Shown: positions 15,601 through 23,460, numbered from the stretch's first letter. The stretch: 34,792 nucleotides of DNA from Eubacteriales bacterium (GCA_030537135.1 JAUNOP010000020.1:8043-42834); one strand, 5' to 3'. Made by a program: numbers and translations. Notes: generated from the sequence alone by a model not told the origin.

Positions 15601-15643
15601 AAAAGCAGGGAACGCCGGTTTATGGCGTTCCCTGCTTTTCTTT
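15601..15643. terminator. Bidirectional intrinsic terminator
   Basis: AAAAGCAGGGAACGCC at 15601-15616 pairs perfectly with GGCGTTCCCTGCTTTT at 15624-15639 around a 7-base loop, with A and T runs outside. It ends the ssb operon on the plus strand. On the minus strand it overlaps the last codons and stop of the XRE regulator, so one structure serves both convergent transcripts. Confidence 0.93.
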
Positions 15644-15847
15644 TGGCTCATCCGGCACATATTCCATGATATCTTCGATCCGGCAGTCAAGGATTTTACA
15701 GAGGGTGTTTAAGGTGACGGTCTTAACGACCATATTATGGCGCAGCCGATGCAGCTGTGCTTTATCAAAGCCATAGTCTTTAATCAGTTTGTACTGGCTG
15801 AGATTTTTCTTCTTGATTGTCGCCCACAGGCGGTCGTATTTTATCAT
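15620..15847 (-). CDS. Small XRE-family (Cro/CI-type) HTH regulator
   Basis: The 75-residue protein is almost entirely a helix-turn-helix domain. It has MIKYDRLWATIKKKNLSQYKL, then YGFDKAQLHRLRHNMVVKTVTLNTLCKILDCRIEDIMEY, the familiar order of the HTH_26/Cro-CI family, in which the regulator binds DNA as a dimer. The ATG at 15847 has AAGGGAG ten bases upstream. A longer frame to 15883 lacks such a site. The gene points away from a Cys-rich secreted protein. The 12-bp-arm palindrome between them is the natural operator candidate. Its last codons lie in the shared terminator stem. Confidence 0.88.
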   Translation of the reverse strand: MIKYDRLWATIKKKNLSQYKLIKDYGFDKAQLHRLRHNMVVKTVTLNTLCKILDCRIEDIMEYVPDEPKEKQGTP

Positions 15848-15891
15848 CTGTCGAACTCCCTTCCCTTGCATTTTAAACGGCAAGCCTTTAC

Positions 15892-15923
15892 AATAATATG
15901 GTGTGTGTACGCACCATATTATT
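15892..15923. promoter_or_regulatory. Long palindrome between divergent genes, probable XRE operator
   Basis: AATAATATGGTG at 15892-15903 and its perfect complement CACCATATTATT at 15912-15923 are separated by 8 bases. The element sits midway between the XRE regulator (start 15847, minus) and the secreted-protein gene (start 15970, plus), where both promoters must lie. Binding by the small XRE protein is an inference from position. Confidence 0.7.
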
Positions 15924-15969
15924 ATGAGCGGGAATCCGTAAAAATACGGTTTAAAATGGGAGGAATATT

Positions 15970-16686
15970 TTGACGGGAAAAATACAGGCTGCCTGCCTTG
16001 CGCTCATTTACTGCTGTTTGTATTCCGGATGCGGCAGGGCGCAAACCAAAACAATAAACACAATAAATGAGAGCGTAGAAAGTACAGCGGCACAGAACGA
16101 ATACCAAATGGATGCCACATCGCTGGTAGAAGGGGAGGATTGTTATATATGCGGAGAGAGGGAAGAAAGCCTGATGCCGTATTACGCAAAACGCGATTCC
16201 ATTGGCATTGTCCACTGGAATAATATGGAGATCATAGATTCTGGCGTAAGAGCTTATGACGATGACGGGAAGGAATTATTCGGACAGAAGAACAGTACCA
16301 TGAGCATCTGCTCTTTTTGCGAAGGCTATGGCAGCGTTACGGTGGATGGGACACCCAACAGGGGCTTTACTCATGTGAAAGCGTACTATAAGGAAAAGGA
16401 TGAACTGGATTTTGCGGCAGTCCGTGGGATGGTATGCCAGAAATGCATGGATAAAGCGGCAGAGTTTTATGAAGATCAGCGAAACGCCGGAAATGAGAAC
16501 CGGATCGCGGCAACAGGCTACTGCCTGGTGGATTTTTCGACCAGGGAGCTTTACACGTTGTCTGATCCGTACCGGGGATATTTTATCAGAGACTATTATG
16601 TGGAGTATGATATTGTGGAAGAATCCGAGGGGACGGATGGATACATAGAATTATTTATAATGTATGCTCCGAAGCGGGAATCGTAG
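15970..16686 (+). CDS. Cys-rich exported protein with CxxC pairs, unknown function
   Basis: A TTG at 15970 with GGGAGGA six bases upstream starts a 238-residue protein. The first ~22 residues (TGKIQAACLALIYCCLYSGCG) are hydrophobic and end in S-G-C, a weak lipobox, so it is probably a lipoprotein. The mature part has three Cys-x-x-Cys pairs: CYICGE at about 58, CSFCEGYG at about 116 and CQKCMDKA at about 156. This spacing suggests metal binding or zinc-ribbon-like structure. No family is recognised. It is divergent from the XRE regulator and is likely controlled through the palindrome upstream. About 640 bases without a gene follow. Confidence 0.65.
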   Translation: MTGKIQAACLALIYCCLYSGCGRAQTKTINTINESVESTAAQNEYQMDATSLVEGEDCYICGEREESLMPYYAKRDSIGIVHWNNMEIIDSGVRAYDDDGKELFGQKNSTMSICSFCEGYGSVTVDGTPNRGFTHVKAYYKEKDELDFAAVRGMVCQKCMDKAAEFYEDQRNAGNENRIAATGYCLVDFSTRELYTLSDPYRGYFIRDYYVEYDIVEESEGTDGYIELFIMYAPKRES

Positions 16687-16969
16687 TATATAAATAAGGA
16701 GCAGTCAGATTGTAGAAACAGAATATATGGAAATAGTGGATCTTCTCGTAAAAAAAACGTTGATTTTCCAGTTATTTTCGGAACTTTTGGGGAAAATGGA
16801 ATTGCACCCAAAGGGCATACATGTTTTTGCGAAGAAAACAGATATGAATTGAAAATTTTGCGACCGGTGGGGTAAGTGGAAAACAGGGTTTTGTTCCGTG
16901 GTATCCAGGAAATGTAAACCGCTTATTTGATACAAAGAGAATGAACAGAATATTGGGAAAACCGCTGAA

Positions 16970-17013
16970 AACAAGGGATCCCGGCACGTTGGGTGTTGCT
17001 GGAATTCCTTGTT
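16970..17013. repeat. 17-bp imperfect inverted repeat (stable RNA hairpin)
   Basis: Arms starting AACAAGG and ending CCTTGTT enclose a 10-base loop. Every mismatch within the 17-base arms is a G/A or C/T change, which in RNA keeps pairing as G-U. This pattern suggests selection for an RNA structure, or a transposable-element terminus, rather than chance. Confidence 0.55.
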
Positions 17014-17058
17014 TGCTTTTGGGGCTGCGTCAAGGCAGCATGGGAACAGCGGATGTAA

Positions 17059-17172
17059 ACAGCCACAGTGGTCATAAACCTGACCCCTCTGTGGCTGTTT
17101 TGACCCCTGCGGCTAAAAGTCTGACCCCAGTGGTCACGGTTTTGCCCCCTCCCCTTGCCCAGTTTGCCCCCT
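17059..17172. mobile_element. Probable remnant of an IS21-type element end
   Basis: Several copies of TGACCCC and TTTGCCCCCT alternate with CAGTGGTCA (at about 17066 and 17132) over roughly 110 bases. IS21-family ends commonly carry multiple repeats of GGTCA/TGACCCC type that bind the transposase. No transposase gene remains next to it. The call rests on the repeat style alone and could not be checked against a reference. Confidence 0.35.
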
Positions 17173-17252
17173 CTTCAGAAAAAATCATAAAAGAGCGTTG
17201 TGACAAATATGTGAAGCTTTTGTGTTCAAAGAGAAAAAACTCGAAAAACGGA

Positions 17253-17281
17253 TTGACACGGTGTCAGAGAAAATGTATAAT
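17253..17281 (+). promoter_or_regulatory. Consensus sigma-A promoter of the redox operon
   Basis: TTGACA at 17253-17258 and TATAAT at 17276-17281, both perfect, are separated by 17 bases. This is an intrinsically very strong promoter driving the flavin reductase and TetR genes. It is bracketed by two operator-like palindromes, which implies tight repression. Confidence 0.9.
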
Positions 17282-17303
17282 GCAATTACTGACACCGTGT
17301 CAG
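17253..17303. promoter_or_regulatory. Twin TetR-type operators
   Basis: TGACAC-G-GTGTCA at 17254-17266 overlaps the -35 box. TGACAC-C-GTGTCA at 17290-17302 covers the transcription start region. The two 13-base sites are identical palindromes apart from strand orientation, 36 bases apart centre to centre. The TetR-family gene two positions downstream in the same operon is the obvious ligand, which predicts autoregulation. Confidence 0.8.
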
Positions 17304-17330
17304 TGTCAAAATGATTAGGAGGTTACGGAT

Positions 17331-17885
17331 ATGAAAGAGAATATAGGACCGCAATTAGCATTATATCCGATGCCGGTAGCCGTTATCGGAGCCATGGACG
17401 GAGAGAAGCCTACATGGACACTGGTGGCGCACGTTGGCATCATCGGCCATGACCGGGTTCTGGTAAGCCTTGCGGCGCCGCATTTCATCAATGGCATCAT
17501 CAAGGAGAATAAAATGCTTTCCATCAATATTGTGGATGAGGGCATTTTGCCGCAGGCGGATTATTCGGGTTCTGTCAGCGGGGCGAAAACAGATAAAAGC
17601 AATCTGTTCGGATATGAGATCGGGGAGGCGGGGACGCCGATGATTCAAAAATCGCCGCTTGTCATGGAATGTACCGTGGTTGATGAATATGATTCTCCGG
17701 GCTTTGAAAGCTTTATCTGCACGATCAACAATACTTATGTAGAAGAACAGCATCTGAATGAAGCCGGGAAGATCAACTACCATACACTGAAGCCGGTACT
17801 GTTTGAGTTCCCGACTTATGAATACCTGAAAACCGGTGCGGTCATCGGAAAATGTCTGTCACTTAAGAACGGGGAAAGCATATAG
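17331..17885 (+). CDS. Flavin reductase family protein (flavoredoxin-like)
   Basis: The 184-residue protein has the FMN-binding split-barrel of flavin reductase/flavoredoxin proteins: LYPMPVAVIGAMDGEKPTWTLVAHVG at the front (the P-x-P-V-x-x-I-G type opening), then VSLAAPHFINGII, SINIVDEGILPQADYSGSVSG, and FESFICTINNTYVEE. It probably binds FMN and passes electrons between NAD(P)H-linked enzymes and flavodoxins. It is first in the operon after the strong promoter, with AGGAGG ahead of its ATG. It is followed 11 bases later by the TetR gene. Confidence 0.88.
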   Translation: MKENIGPQLALYPMPVAVIGAMDGEKPTWTLVAHVGIIGHDRVLVSLAAPHFINGIIKENKMLSINIVDEGILPQADYSGSVSGAKTDKSNLFGYEIGEAGTPMIQKSPLVMECTVVDEYDSPGFESFICTINNTYVEEQHLNEAGKINYHTLKPVLFEFPTYEYLKTGAVIGKCLSLKNGESI

Positions 17886-17896
17886 GAGGGCGTATT

Positions 17897-18520
17897 ATGT
17901 CAAAGGGATCAGAAGAACTGATAGCGGCAAGGAAAGAGGAGATCATAACAGCCTGTGCGGAATTGTATAAGACTATGAGCTTTAAGGACATCACCATTAA
18001 GGAAATCGGGAATGCGACTTCCTTTACACGGACTTCTATTTACAATTATTTCCAGACGAAAGAGGAGATCTTCCTTGCCCTGCTGCAGAGGGAATATGAA
18101 TTATGGAACGGCAGGCTTAAGGAGATCCAGGCAGGGCATGAAGAGATGACCGGGGAGGAATTTGCAGACGCGCTGGCCCATTCGCTGGAAGAGAGGAAGA
18201 ACCTGCTGAAGATCATGTCCATGAACCACTACGATATGGAGGAGAACAGCCGGATTGAACGCCTGATTGAATTCAAGGTCGTATATGGGCAGTCGCTGGC
18301 AGAGGTCAGGAACTGTCTGGATAAGTTTTTCCCGGAAATGATGGTGCAGGATAAGCAGGATTTTATCTTCTCCTTTTTTCCGTTCATGTTTGGAATTTAT
18401 CCCTATACAGTAGTGACGGAAAAGCAGAGGGAGGCAATGACACAGGCAAAAGTAAACTATGTATATATGTCAATTTATGAGATCACATATGCCGAGGTTA
18501 AAAAGCTGCTGGGTGTGTGA
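17897..18520 (+). CDS. TetR-family transcriptional repressor
   Basis: This is a 207-residue TetR/AcrR-type protein. The N-terminal HTH reads ACAELYKTMSFKDITIKEIGNATSFTRTSIYNYFQTKEEIFLALL (residues about 15-60; F-T-R-T-S-I-Y-N-Y-F is the recognition helix region). The remaining helical part is the ligand-binding and dimer domain. It lies in the operon it probably controls, with AGGAGGG ahead of the start. Two TGACAC-N-GTGTCA palindromes frame the promoter 600 bases upstream. Its inducer is unknown; an electrophile or quinone-like compound would fit the redox genes that follow. Confidence 0.92.
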   Translation: MSKGSEELIAARKEEIITACAELYKTMSFKDITIKEIGNATSFTRTSIYNYFQTKEEIFLALLQREYELWNGRLKEIQAGHEEMTGEEFADALAHSLEERKNLLKIMSMNHYDMEENSRIERLIEFKVVYGQSLAEVRNCLDKFFPEMMVQDKQDFIFSFFPFMFGIYPYTVVTEKQREAMTQAKVNYVYMSIYEITYAEVKKLLGV

Positions 18521-18544
18521 CTATGAGAAAGGATGGATCATAAA

Positions 18545-19477
18545 ATGAAAAATTTACCGAAAATTGCAATGGGCGCATGGGCTTGGGGCGACACCGACGG
18601 ATATTTTGGAAACACAATGACAGGGGAAGATTTCCGCCCGATCTTTGACGCTGCAGTAAAGGCGGGGCTGAATTTGTGGGATACCGCAACAGCTTACAGC
18701 AACGGGGAATCAGAGAAGATCCTCGGCAGGCTGGTAAACGATGCAGGGCGTGAAAAGATTATCGTTTCCACCAAGTTTACGCCGCAGATGGCAGGTATGT
18801 ATGGGGACAGCGTGGTAAAAATGTGCGAAGCGAGTCTGGAGCGCATGAACATGGAGTATTTTGACATTTATTGGATTCACAATCCTGTTGGTGCGCCGGA
18901 ATATGCAAAACAGCTTATTCCTCTGCTGCAGAGCGGCAAGGTAAAAAGCGTTGGTGTATCCAACCACAATCTGGCGCAGATCAAAGAGGCGGACGAAGTC
19001 CTGAAAGCGGCCGGTTCCCGGGTATCTGCCGTACAGAACCATTACAGCCTGCTGAACCGTTCCTCTGAGGAATCCGGCATTCTGGATTACTGCAGGGCAA
19101 ATGATATCGTGTTCTACGGTTACATGACGCTGGAGCAGGGAGCGCTTTCCGGCAGATATGATGCGGGGCATCCATTTCCGGAGGGCAGTGCAAGGGCAAA
19201 GGTATTCAACCCGATGCTGCCTCAGATTGAAGTGATCACTGCAGAATTGAAAAAAATTGCTGAGGCGCATGGCGTATCTGCGGCCCAGATTGCAACGGCT
19301 TATGCAGTGAATAAGGGCGTGCTTCCTATTCTGGGTGTGACCAAGATGTATCAGGTTGAAGAAGCTGTGAAGACAGTAGACATTGTCCTTGCGGCGGAAG
19401 AAATGGCATCATTAGAGGCTGCTGCTGACAGATCCGGCGTATCTTCCATTCAGTTTTGGGAGAGCAAAATGGAATAA
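18545..19477 (+). CDS. Aldo/keto reductase
   Basis: The 310-residue TIM-barrel reductase has the catalytic tetrad: LWDTATAYSNGESEKILG (Asp and Tyr), IVSTKFTP (Lys) and IYWIHNP (His). KSVGVSNHN and VLPILGVTK form the cofactor-binding end. It reduces carbonyl compounds with NADPH or NADH; the substrate is not evident. The ATG at 18545 is favoured because AAAGGATGG precedes it. An ATG at 18533 abuts that site. It is co-transcribed with the TetR gene 24 bases upstream. Confidence 0.92.
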   Translation: MKNLPKIAMGAWAWGDTDGYFGNTMTGEDFRPIFDAAVKAGLNLWDTATAYSNGESEKILGRLVNDAGREKIIVSTKFTPQMAGMYGDSVVKMCEASLERMNMEYFDIYWIHNPVGAPEYAKQLIPLLQSGKVKSVGVSNHNLAQIKEADEVLKAAGSRVSAVQNHYSLLNRSSEESGILDYCRANDIVFYGYMTLEQGALSGRYDAGHPFPEGSARAKVFNPMLPQIEVITAELKKIAEAHGVSAAQIATAYAVNKGVLPILGVTKMYQVEEAVKTVDIVLAAEEMASLEAAADRSGVSSIQFWESKME

Positions 19478-19504
19478 AAATGACTGCGTAGGAGGTGCAG
19501 GAAA

Positions 19505-20041
19505 ATGAAGATTTTGATACTGGAAGGCAGCCCGAACAGGAACGGCTCTTCCAATATGCTTGCAGAGGAATTTATAAAAGGTGCAAGGGAGGCAGGGCAT
19601 GAGGCCACTGCAATATCGGCCGCGCACAGTAAGATCAGCCCCTGTACCGGGTGCGTTTCCTGCGGTTATAACGGTCCCTGCGTACAGAAGGACGATATGG
19701 AACATATCCGGAAGGAAATCCTTGGGGCCGATATGTTGGTATTCGTCACGCCGCTTTATTACTATGGTATGTCGGCGCAGTTGAAGATCCTGATCGACAG
19801 GTTCTGTGCCATAAACGGCAGCATCCAGAGGAAGAAAATGAAGTCCGCCCTGATCTCGGCGGCATGGAACAGCGACGGCTGGACGTTTGACGCATTAGAG
19901 GCGCATTATCATACGCTTGTGAAATATCTGAACTTTCAGGATAAGGGTATGATCCTGGGAAAAGGCTGCGGGACACCGTCCATGACGGCAGGCAGCAGAT
20001 ACCGTGAGATGGCATACAAACTTGGAAAATCGCTGAATTGA
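19505..20041 (+). CDS. NAD(P)H-dependent FMN reductase / iron-sulfur flavoprotein-like
   Basis: The 178-residue flavodoxin-fold protein has the FMN phosphate loop EGSPNRNGSSN (7-17). A Cys-rich segment CTGCVSCGYNGPCV at about residues 46-59 is like that of Isf-type flavoproteins that carry an iron-sulfur cluster. FVTPLYYYGMSAQLKILIDRF is the usual FMN-contact region. It is a soluble redox carrier or reductase. It has GGAGG ahead of the start and lies 27 bases after the aldo/keto reductase. Confidence 0.88.
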   Translation: MKILILEGSPNRNGSSNMLAEEFIKGAREAGHEATAISAAHSKISPCTGCVSCGYNGPCVQKDDMEHIRKEILGADMLVFVTPLYYYGMSAQLKILIDRFCAINGSIQRKKMKSALISAAWNSDGWTFDALEAHYHTLVKYLNFQDKGMILGKGCGTPSMTAGSRYREMAYKLGKSLN

Positions 20042-20055
20042 TGATAAAAAGACGG

Positions 20056-20073
20056 CATCCCTTCCAAGGGATG
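20056..20073 (+). promoter_or_regulatory. Small intergenic hairpin
   Basis: CATCCCTT and AAGGGATG form an 8-bp stem with a two-base centre, just before the ribosome site of the flavodoxin lipoprotein gene. There is no T run, so it is more likely to affect RNA stability or translation than to end transcription. Confidence 0.35.
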
Positions 20074-20094
20074 AAGGAAAGGAGATTATGATCT

Positions 20095-20829
20095 ATGAAG
20101 AAATTATTTTCTGTTTTTATGATACTTGCCCTTGTACTGGGACTTGCCGCCTGCGGCAGTAAAAATGATGGGGAGGGAACTTCCCAGGGGACGGCGCCGG
20201 AATCCTCTGTGCAGACTGCAGGGGATGAAAGCGGTGCGGATGAGGACGCAGATGGAACAGAGGCATCATCTGATACACAGGAACCAGCACAGATGGAACC
20301 CGGTGAATCATCGCCGGAGGAAACGGAAGGAGCAGGAGCAAAGGCGCTGGTTGTTTACTTTTCAGCAACGGGAAATACCAAAGCAGTCGCGGAAACGCTG
20401 GCAGAGCTGCAGGGCGCCGATATTTATGAAATTGTGCCGGAGCAGCCTTACACGGATGAGGACCTGAACTATAATGACCGCACCACCCGTGCGACCGCAG
20501 AACAGAATGACCCGGATGCCAGGCCCGCCATCTCCGGCAGCATAACGGATTTTGAGCAGTATGAGATTGTCTATGTGGGATACCCGATCTGGTGGGGAGA
20601 TATGCCGAGGATCCTGTATACGTTTTTTGACGCCTACGATTTCAGTGGAAAGACCATCGCCCCGTTCTGTACCAGCGGTGGCAGCGGACTTTCGGGAACG
20701 CCGGGAACGATTGCGGAACTGGAACCGGGAGCAACGGTTCTTGACGGTCTCCATGTCAGTGGTTCCGCAGCGGACAGCTCGGAAAGCAGTGTGTCACAGT
20801 GGCTTGCGGATATCGGGCAGGCAGAATAG
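20095..20829 (+). CDS. Flavodoxin lipoprotein (extracytoplasmic)
   Basis: The 244-residue protein starts with a lipoprotein signal: MKKLFSVFMILALVLGLAAC, with Cys20 as the lipidation site. A Ser/Glu/Gly-rich linker runs to about residue 80. From there a flavodoxin domain follows: LVVYFSATGNTKAVAETLAE (FMN phosphate loop), VGYPIWWGDMPRILYTFFDAY and IAPFCTSGGSGLSGT. The enzyme would be anchored on the outer face of the membrane carrying FMN. The same domain occurs twice more downstream in other architectures. It is 9 bases before the FGE-flavodoxin lipoprotein gene. Confidence 0.92.
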   Translation: MKKLFSVFMILALVLGLAACGSKNDGEGTSQGTAPESSVQTAGDESGADEDADGTEASSDTQEPAQMEPGESSPEETEGAGAKALVVYFSATGNTKAVAETLAELQGADIYEIVPEQPYTDEDLNYNDRTTRATAEQNDPDARPAISGSITDFEQYEIVYVGYPIWWGDMPRILYTFFDAYDFSGKTIAPFCTSGGSGLSGTPGTIAELEPGATVLDGLHVSGSAADSSESSVSQWLADIGQAE

Positions 20830-20837
20830 GAGGCGGC

Positions 20838-22343
20838 ATGAGAAAGTTTGCAGCGTACCTGCTTTCTGTGGCCCTGTTGCTATCCCTCACAGCCTGCGGG
20901 AGCGCAGAAACGAAGCAGCAGGAAAACACGCAGGCAGGGGTACAGACAGAGAGCAGTGAAAACAGTGCACCGGACGCAGATGTGGAAAGCAGTGTGGAAT
21001 CGGGGCAGGCGGCGGATATAGACGACGGTTTTATCCTTATCACTGGTGGTACATTCCAAATGGGGAGTCCGGATACGGAAAACTGGCGCAGCGATGACGA
21101 AACACAGCATACGGTTACGGTCAGCGATTTCTATATGGCTCCCTATGAAGTGACACAGGCGGAGTATGAGGAAGTCGTGGGCAGCAATCCCAGCAGCTTT
21201 TCCGGCGGCAGGCTTCCGGTGGAGAACATCTCATGGCTGGATGCGGTTTCCTTCTGTAATGCATACAGTGAGGAAAAGGGGCTGGAGCCGGTCTATTCCA
21301 TCGATGGGCAGAATGTGAGCTGGAACCGGGGCGCGGACGGATACCGCCTGCCCACGGAGGCTGAATGGGAGTATGCCTGCCGTGCGGGGACAACGACACC
21401 GTTTTATATGGAAAAGTCCCCAAGCGCGGAAGAGGCAAATTATTACGGACACTATCCTTATGAAATCGAGGGCAATTACTTTTCGCAGGAGAACCTTGCC
21501 ACGAAACCAGGAGAGTATCGGCAGACCACAGTGGATGTGGACAGCTTTTCTCCGAATCCATGGGGCCTTTATAATATGCACGGCAATGTAGGCGAATGGA
21601 CATGGGATATCTATGGGGCATATCCGGACGGGGAGCAGACCGACCCTACGGGAGCGCAGTCCGGGACGCGCCGTGTCTACCGCGGCGGCGGGTGGAATGA
21701 TTTTGCCAAGAATATGCGCTGCGCCTACCGTGCCACGATGGATCAGGATAAGGGCAGTTTCAATATTGGCATCCGTCTGGTAAGGAATTCGGTTCCCGGC
21801 TTCGGAAGCGTGGAAGGCGCAGGCGGGCAGGATGGAGGCAATGAAAATGGAAGCAGTGTGCTGATCGCCTATTTCTCATGGGGCGGAAATACACGGGGGG
21901 TTGCGGAGGAGATCCAGAGCCAGACGGGTGCGGATCTGTTTGAGATTACTCTGGTGGAACCCTATTCCAGCGATTATAATACGGTTCTGGATGAGGCACA
22001 GCGGGACCAGAATGAACAGGCAAGGCCGGAACTGGCATCCCATGTGGAAAACATGGAGGATTATGATACCGTCATTCTTGGATATCCGAACTGGTGGGCG
22101 TCCATTCCCATGCCGATTGCTTCTTTTCTGGAAGAGTATGATTTCTCAGGGAAGACAATCATTCCCTTCTGCAGCCATGGGGGCGGCCGTTTCGGGCAGA
22201 GCCTGACAGCGATCGCAAAGCTGGCTCCGGATGCACAGATGGGGGAAGGGCTTTCCGTCCATTATTCCGGAGGGAACAGCCTGCCGGATGATGTGGTAGA
22301 GTGGCTGGAGGAAAACGGGATAGGGGAACCCGATGCCCAATAA
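20838..22343 (+). CDS. Lipoprotein fusing an FGE-sulfatase-type domain to a flavodoxin
   Basis: The 501-residue protein has three parts. Residues 1-20 are a lipoprotein signal ending LSLTAC. Residues about 50-315 are a formylglycine-generating-enzyme (SUMF1) fold: GGTFQMGSPDTENWRSDDE, YEVTQAEYEEVVG, YRLPTEAEWEYACRAGT, GLYNMHGNVGEWTWD and RGGGWNDFAKNMRCAYRA. Residues about 330-501 are a flavodoxin: VLIAYFSWGGNTRGVAEEI, LGYPNWWASIPMPIASFL and IIPFCSHGGGRFGQS. The Cys pair of true FGE (in the R-G-G-S...C...C-x-R-Y-R region) is not conserved; only one Cys remains, so sulfatase maturation is unlikely. AGGAGG precedes the ATG at 20838. Confidence 0.9.
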   Translation: MRKFAAYLLSVALLLSLTACGSAETKQQENTQAGVQTESSENSAPDADVESSVESGQAADIDDGFILITGGTFQMGSPDTENWRSDDETQHTVTVSDFYMAPYEVTQAEYEEVVGSNPSSFSGGRLPVENISWLDAVSFCNAYSEEKGLEPVYSIDGQNVSWNRGADGYRLPTEAEWEYACRAGTTTPFYMEKSPSAEEANYYGHYPYEIEGNYFSQENLATKPGEYRQTTVDVDSFSPNPWGLYNMHGNVGEWTWDIYGAYPDGEQTDPTGAQSGTRRVYRGGGWNDFAKNMRCAYRATMDQDKGSFNIGIRLVRNSVPGFGSVEGAGGQDGGNENGSSVLIAYFSWGGNTRGVAEEIQSQTGADLFEITLVEPYSSDYNTVLDEAQRDQNEQARPELASHVENMEDYDTVILGYPNWWASIPMPIASFLEEYDFSGKTIIPFCSHGGGRFGQSLTAIAKLAPDAQMGEGLSVHYSGGNSLPDDVVEWLEENGIGEPDAQ

Positions 22344-22422
22344 ATAGTGGTAAACTATGCAGCGGAACAGAGGCAGAAATGACTGATATGCGCCGGATGA
22401 CGGCATAAGAAGGGAGAAATAT

Positions 22423-23460
22423 ATGAAATATACGCAGCTTGGAAATTCGGATCTGAAGGTATCCCGTATCTGTATGGGATGCATGGGTTTTGGGGATGCG
22501 GCGAACGGGCAGCATTCCTGGACGCTTGACGAGGAGCATTCCCGTGAGATCATAAAGCGGGGGCTTGAACTTGGCGTCAATTTCTTTGATACGGCCATCG
22601 GGTACCAGAGCGGCACCAGCGAGCAGTACGTGGGCAGGGCATTAAAAGATTTTGCAAAACGGGAGAGCATCGTCGTAGCGACCAAATTCCTGCCGAGGAC
22701 TCCTGCTGATATTGAGGCGGGAATCACGGGGCAGCAGCACATCTGGCGCATGGTAAACAAAAGCCTTGAAAATCTCGGTATGGATTATGTGGATTTATAC
22801 ATTTACCATATGTGGGATTACCAGACGCCGCTTTATGACATCATGGAGGGACTGAACAATATCGTCAAAGCGGGGAAAGCGAGGTATATCGGCATTTCCA
22901 ACTGCTTTGCGTATCAGCTTGCGAAAGCGAACGCACTGGCGGAAAAAGAAGGCTTTGCAAAATTTGTTTCCATCCAGGGGCATTACAATCTGATCTTCCG
23001 TGAGGAAGAGCGGGAAATGGCGAAGCTGTGCGCGGAGGACAACATTGCCATGACTCCTTACAGTGCCCTTGCGGGAGGGAGGCTTGCAAAGCGTCCCGGA
23101 GAAACATCAAAGCGGTTAGAGGAAGACAGCTATGCAAAATTCAAATATGACGCTACGGCAGGGCAGGACGGCGTTATTATAAACCGTGTGGCGGAGCTTG
23201 CCGAAAAACACGGGGTTTCCATGACGGAGGTTTCCCTTGCGTGGCTTATGACAAAGGTAACATCCCCGGTTGTGGGCGCGACAAAGCTGCACCATATTGA
23301 GGGCGCGGCGAAAGCGGTAGAGCTGGCGCTTTCTGAAGAAGAATGCGCGTATCTGGAAGAGGCTTACGTTCCCCACGCTCTTGTGGGCGTCATGGCGCAG
23401 AATACCAGGGCGGCGTCAAAGGAGAAACATGTATGGGGTACCGGGAATCAGAAAATCTGA
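22423..23460 (+). CDS. Aldo/keto reductase (YajO-like)
   Basis: This 345-residue aldo/keto reductase is of the longer Tas/YajO-type branch. It opens MKYTQLGNSDLKVSRICMG and has FFDTAIGYQSGTSEQYVGR (Asp, Tyr), VVATKFLPR (Lys) and DLYIYHMWD (His). RYIGISNCFAYQ and SPVVGATK form the cofactor end. It probably reduces aldehydes or alpha-beta dicarbonyls with NADPH. The ribosome site GAAGGGAG lies ahead of the ATG. The 79-base gap from the previous gene contains no clear terminator. Confidence 0.92.
   Translation: MKYTQLGNSDLKVSRICMGCMGFGDAANGQHSWTLDEEHSREIIKRGLELGVNFFDTAIGYQSGTSEQYVGRALKDFAKRESIVVATKFLPRTPADIEAGITGQQHIWRMVNKSLENLGMDYVDLYIYHMWDYQTPLYDIMEGLNNIVKAGKARYIGISNCFAYQLAKANALAEKEGFAKFVSIQGHYNLIFREEEREMAKLCAEDNIAMTPYSALAGGRLAKRPGETSKRLEEDSYAKFKYDATAGQDGVIINRVAELAEKHGVSMTEVSLAWLMTKVTSPVVGATKLHHIEGAAKAVELALSEEECAYLEEAYVPHALVGVMAQNTRAASKEKHVWGTGNQKI

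Larger units (their letters stand above)
16690..17252. other. Non-coding stretch with element-end-like repeats
   Basis: I see no credible gene here; short frames on both strands lack ribosome sites and family motifs. It contains a large imperfect inverted repeat (16970-17013), a GCTGC/GCAGC hairpin just after it, a perfect 10-bp inverted repeat (ACAGCCACAG at 17059-17068, CTGTGGCTGT at 17089-17098) and repeated GACCCC/GCCCCC blocks between about 17080 and 17172. The second half resembles the repeated ends of IS21-family elements, suggesting a decayed insertion. The first half shows nothing I can name. Confidence 0.5.

Noticed and set aside
16941-17318. A 125-codon frame before the flavin reductase gene
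   Set aside because: It runs through the inverted repeats, the GACCCC blocks, the strong promoter and both operators, so it cannot be a real gene.
20838-22343. Calling this protein a sulfatase-activating formylglycine-generating enzyme
   Set aside because: The two catalytic Cys residues expected near the C-terminal R-G-G-x region are not both present and no sulfatase gene is in the window.
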